Part shown: positions 61,810 to 64,000 of the stretch, piece after piece
Layout: the number at the start of each line of letters is the position of its first letter
How positions within the stretch are numbered: the first letter of the stretch is position 1
Origin: CADCWK01 sp965218235
GTDB lineage: Bacteria; Chloroflexota; Chloroflexia; Thermomicrobiales; UBA6265
NCBI GenBank assembly: GCA_965218235.1
Contig: OZ244596.1
Location: forward strand, 806,001 to 870,000
Direction of reading: 5' to 3'
Length of the DNA: 64,000 nucleotides
Translations under genes and position numbers: made by a program
Notes under the pieces: generated by a model
What the model was told of the DNA's origin: nothing
Seen by the model: the letters and a program-made list of their open reading frames with translations, nothing else
Database searches by the model: none

Positions 61810-62107
61810 GTGCTGAAAGACTACGTGTCATTCATGGAACGTCGGCGACGTGCCGCTCAAGCAGGCAAACCGTTGATCTATGACTATGAGGGTGGCCTCA
61901 CCGACAAATTGCGCGGTCAGATTGGCCATATTCTTCTGCAAGCACTTGGCAGAGAATCAAACACGTTCTGGCCAGTGATCGAGGAATACGTGGCGGAGGA
62001 GATGGGAGTCCCAGATCTGGGCTATCAAAGCCATATCGAAAACGTTCAACGCTTCTTGCGAGATTCGGATTTTGATCCTTGTATGCTCTTGATCGAATAC
62101 GCCTTTA
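61810..62107 (+). pseudogene. AbiJ-like N-terminal domain gene, cut by IS630
   Basis: 99 codons from GTG 61810, which has TTAGGAG at 5 bases (an earlier GTG at 61789 is possible). Product MLKDYVSFMERRRRAAQAGK, then TDKLRGQIGHILLQALGRES, FWPVIEEYVAEEMG and VQRFLRDSDFDPCMLLIEYA: helical, resembling AbiJ N-terminal (AbiJ_NTD) domains found on abortive-infection and other defence proteins. At about TA 62106-62107 the sequence changes to a GC-rich IS630 transposase, so the C-terminal effector part is lost. Codon use is less GC-biased than the chromosome. Confidence 0.6.
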
Positions 62108-63350
62108 GTGGTGCATCCGGCAACTGCTCGGTGTATCCTCGACGGGAATCAGGAGGTGCCCGCAGGCCCCGCCCCCTCGTGCTGCGTCCGCTTACCGATG
62201 GGGAACGCACGACCATCGCTCGCCTGGCTCACTCGCGCACTGAGCCGGCCCGCACCGTCGAACGGGCCCGCATGGTCTGGCGCGCGCACCACGGGGAGCG
62301 CGTCCCCACCATCGCCCGCGTCCTCGGCGTCAAGGCCGACACCGTCCGCCACTGGCTGGCCCGCTTCACCGTCGATGGCGTGGCCGGGTTGGCCGACGCC
62401 CGTCGCACCGGCCGGCCGCCGACCTATTCCCCCGAGCAGGTCGGCCTGGTCATCGCCACCAGCTTGACCCGACCGGACGACCTTGGCCTGCCCTTCGGCT
62501 ACTGGACGCTGGACCGGTTGACGACCTGCCTCCACGAGAACCACGCCCTGCCGATCAGCCGCAGCCGGATTGGCGAGCTGTTGCATGAGGAAGGGTTGCG
62601 TTGGCGGCAGGAGGAGACGTGGTTCGGCGCGCGGGTCGACCCGGCCTTCAGCCAAAAAAGGGGGCCATCGTCGCCCTCTACGAGGACCCGCCCGCCGGTA
62701 GCGTCGTGATCTGCCTGGACGAGATGGGGCCAGAGACCGCGCGGAGCCGACCGGGGAAGCGGCTAGTCCGACCCGATCCGACCGGCGAGCGACGGGTTCG
62801 GGCGACGCAGGAAGCCGACTACGGGCGACGGGGCAAGGGCTACATCTTCGGCGCCTTCTGCCCGGCCAGCGGCGCGGCCTTCACGCAGCCGTACGGGGGG
62901 CGGACCATCGCCAACTGGACGGACTTCCTCGAGCAGGTCGATGGGTGGATCACCGATGGGCTGGCGGGTCCGACCGGGCTGGCGGGTCCGACCGGGCTGG
63001 CGGGTCCGACCGGGCTGGCGGGTCCGACCGGGTCTACGCGATTCTGGACAACCTCTCGACGCACAAGGCGCTGGATGTGTTGCTGTGAAGGCTGGTCCAT
63101 CCTCGGTGGCAGTTCGTGTTCCAGCCGGTTTACGCGGCCTATCTCAACCTGATCGAGCCGTGGTGGAAGGTGCTGCGCTCGCTAGCCCTGCTGGGGCGGC
63201 GCTTCGACACGTGGGAGGCGATGCACGAGGCGATCGCGGCGGCGACGGCGTACTGGAACGGGCATCGGCATCCCTTCGTCTGGGGCCGGAATCGTCAGCG
63301 CCGTGCGGCCCGGTCAGCGGGTATCGCGGCGCTCCCCGTTCATCCCTAGA
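62108..63350 (+). mobile_element. Decayed IS630-family element
   Basis: Transposase readable in several frames: an N-terminal HTH half, LRPLTDGERTTIARLAHSRT to GVKADTVRHWLARFTVDGVA and LLHEEGLRWRQEETWF; then catalytic part CLDEMGPETARSRPGKRLVR (first Asp) and GRTIANWTDFLEQVD; then LDNLSTHKALDVLL; and LNLIEPWWKVLRSLALLGRR with the final Glu. Frameshifts near 62650 and 63030 and a stop near 63087 inactivate it. The left end probably lies at TA 62106-62107; I could not identify a matching right end, which may have been lost when the following IS5-family element arrived. Confidence 0.75.
62961..63032 (+). repeat. 18-bp minisatellite inside IS630 transposase, four units
   Basis: Four identical copies of CTGGCGGGTCCGACCGGG, encoding (Leu-Ala-Gly-Pro-Thr-Gly)4. 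IS630 transposases normally have no such insertion here. Directly after the array the frame is shifted by loss of one G relative to the VYAILDNLSTHK reading. Confidence 0.9.
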
Positions 63351-63379
63351 GCCTGTTATGGATTTGGTAGGCTTGGGGG

Positions 63380-64000
63380 ATGGAAACCGCATCCCGCAAA
63401 CCGTATCCCTCCGATGTCTCTGACGACGAATGGGCATTCGTCGCCCCCTACCTGGTCCTGATGCGCCCCGACGCGCCGCAGCGCCACCACGATCTGCGCG
63501 AGGTCTACAACGCATTGCGCTGGATGGTGCGGACCGGCGCCCAGTGGCGCGCCCTGCCCCACGACCTGCCGCCCTGGGAAGCGGTCTACCAGCAGAGCCA
63601 GCGCTGGATCCGGGCCGGTCGCTTCGCCGACATGGTCCACGATCTGCGGGTCCTGTTGCGCTGGACCGCCGGGCGGGCCGACCACCCGACGGCGGTGATC
63701 CTCGACAGCCGCACGCTGCAGAGCAGCCCGGAGAGCGGGGCTCGCGGGAGTTGGGACGGGGCCAAGAAGCGCAAAGGCAGCAAGACCCATGTCGCCGTCG
63801 ACACCCTCGGCAACCTGCTAGCCCTGCTGGTCACGCCGGCCAAGACCAACGACCGCGCACCGGTCGCCGAGCTGACGGCGGCGGTCCAGGCGGAAACGGG
63901 CCACACGGTCGAGGTCGCGTTCGTCGATGACGGCTACACGGGCCCGAAGCCGGCCGAGGCCGCCCGCGAGCAGGGCATCGACCTGGTGGTCGTCACGCTG
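63380..64000 (+). CDS. IS5-family (DDE) transposase, cut by window end
   Basis: 207 codons visible from ATG 63380, no frameshift. It starts METASRKPYPSDVSDDEWAF and has ALRWMVRTGAQWRALPHDLP, then VILDSRTLQSSPESGARGSW with the first catalytic Asp, THVAVDTLGNLLALLV and VAFVDDGYTGPKPAEAAREQ with the second acidic site. It belongs to the IS5/IS1031-like branch and seems intact as far as it can be read. The terminal repeat begins near 63354 (GAGCCTGTTATGG). It is a different lineage from the decayed IS5-type copy at 13.9 kb. Confidence 0.88.
   Translation, partial: METASRKPYPSDVSDDEWAFVAPYLVLMRPDAPQRHHDLREVYNALRWMVRTGAQWRALPHDLPPWEAVYQQSQRWIRAGRFADMVHDLRVLLRWTAGRADHPTAVILDSRTLQSSPESGARGSWDGAKKRKGSKTHVAVDTLGNLLALLVTPAKTNDRAPVAELTAAVQAETGHTVEVAFVDDGYTGPKPAEAAREQGIDLVVVTL

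Noticed and set aside
1..64000. tRNA, rRNA, tmRNA and CRISPR arrays
   Set aside because: No T-loop-like GGTTCGANTCC in a cloverleaf context and no evenly spaced direct repeats with unique spacers; the 68-bp array at 55591 has contiguous units without spacers.

Overview
The window is GC-rich bacterial DNA and most probably comes from the Chloroflexota, near the class Thermomicrobia. This is inferred from the gene mix and style: Tat-exported solute-binding and Cys-rich proteins with Ala/Thr/Pro-rich tails, a PstA-type c-di-AMP receptor, an F420-type LLM oxidoreductase fragment, a geranylgeranyl-reductase-family protein, and many GTG/TTG starts. No rRNA, tRNA or CRISPR array was seen, so placement below phylum is uncertain.

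Left part (1-13.1 kb). A truncated M20 peptidase, a c-di-AMP receptor and a membrane GAF histidine kinase come first. A leftward run tsaB - rimI - tsaD - inositol phosphatase follows (t6A tRNA modification and protein acetylation). A rightward carbohydrate-type ABC importer has two permeases and two paralogous Tat-exported binding proteins separated by a strong hairpin. A perfect palindrome upstream may be its operator.

13.3-35 kb. A DinB-like protein and a decayed IS5-family element lie next to a Cys-rich Tat protein whose stop codon lies in the IS end. A P-loop kinase, an S10 carboxypeptidase and a second Cys-rich Tat protein with the same cysteine pattern follow. Then come MFS + MerR, a mercuric-reductase-like flavoprotein, an M19 dipeptidase, an HD protein, an orphan PotA-like ATPase with a probable CTG start, an ECF sigma/anti-sigma pair, a secreted calcium-repeat protein, an MMPL exporter with a divergent MarR regulator, and a geranylgeranyl-reductase-family enzyme.

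35-37.7 kb is a compositionally foreign, visibly AT-richer island. It holds two overlapping genes, a PD-(D/E)XK-like protein and a partner with winged-helix-like and helical regions, preceded by a possible 45-codon ORF. It is the best candidate here for an undescribed (perhaps defence) system.

37.7-58.4 kb. An envelope-glycan-like set (NAD epimerase, GT2, GT39-like, DUF2064, YmdB-like phosphodiesterase, PIG-L deacetylase) is followed by a P-loop kinase, ChrA, a TerC-family protein and cystathionine beta-synthase. A sigma-like regulator sits behind a Gram-positive-type SOS box. A TumE-like toxin-antitoxin pair, a GNAT enzyme, a second MMPL protein, a long repeat-rich non-coding stretch and an ABC exporter complete the region.

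Right edge (58.7-64 kb). An operon HipA-like kinase - small membrane protein - (broken AlbA_2-like gene) - DUF3037 protein has been split by hairpin repeats. Beyond it lie fragments: a truncated LLM oxidoreductase fused to a truncated DNA methyltransferase, a divergent AbiJ-like N-terminal domain cut by a decayed IS630 element, and an IS5-family transposase running off the end. This looks like a destroyed defence island.

At least three families of short dispersed non-coding repeats, two of them MITE-like, occupy the intergenic spaces.
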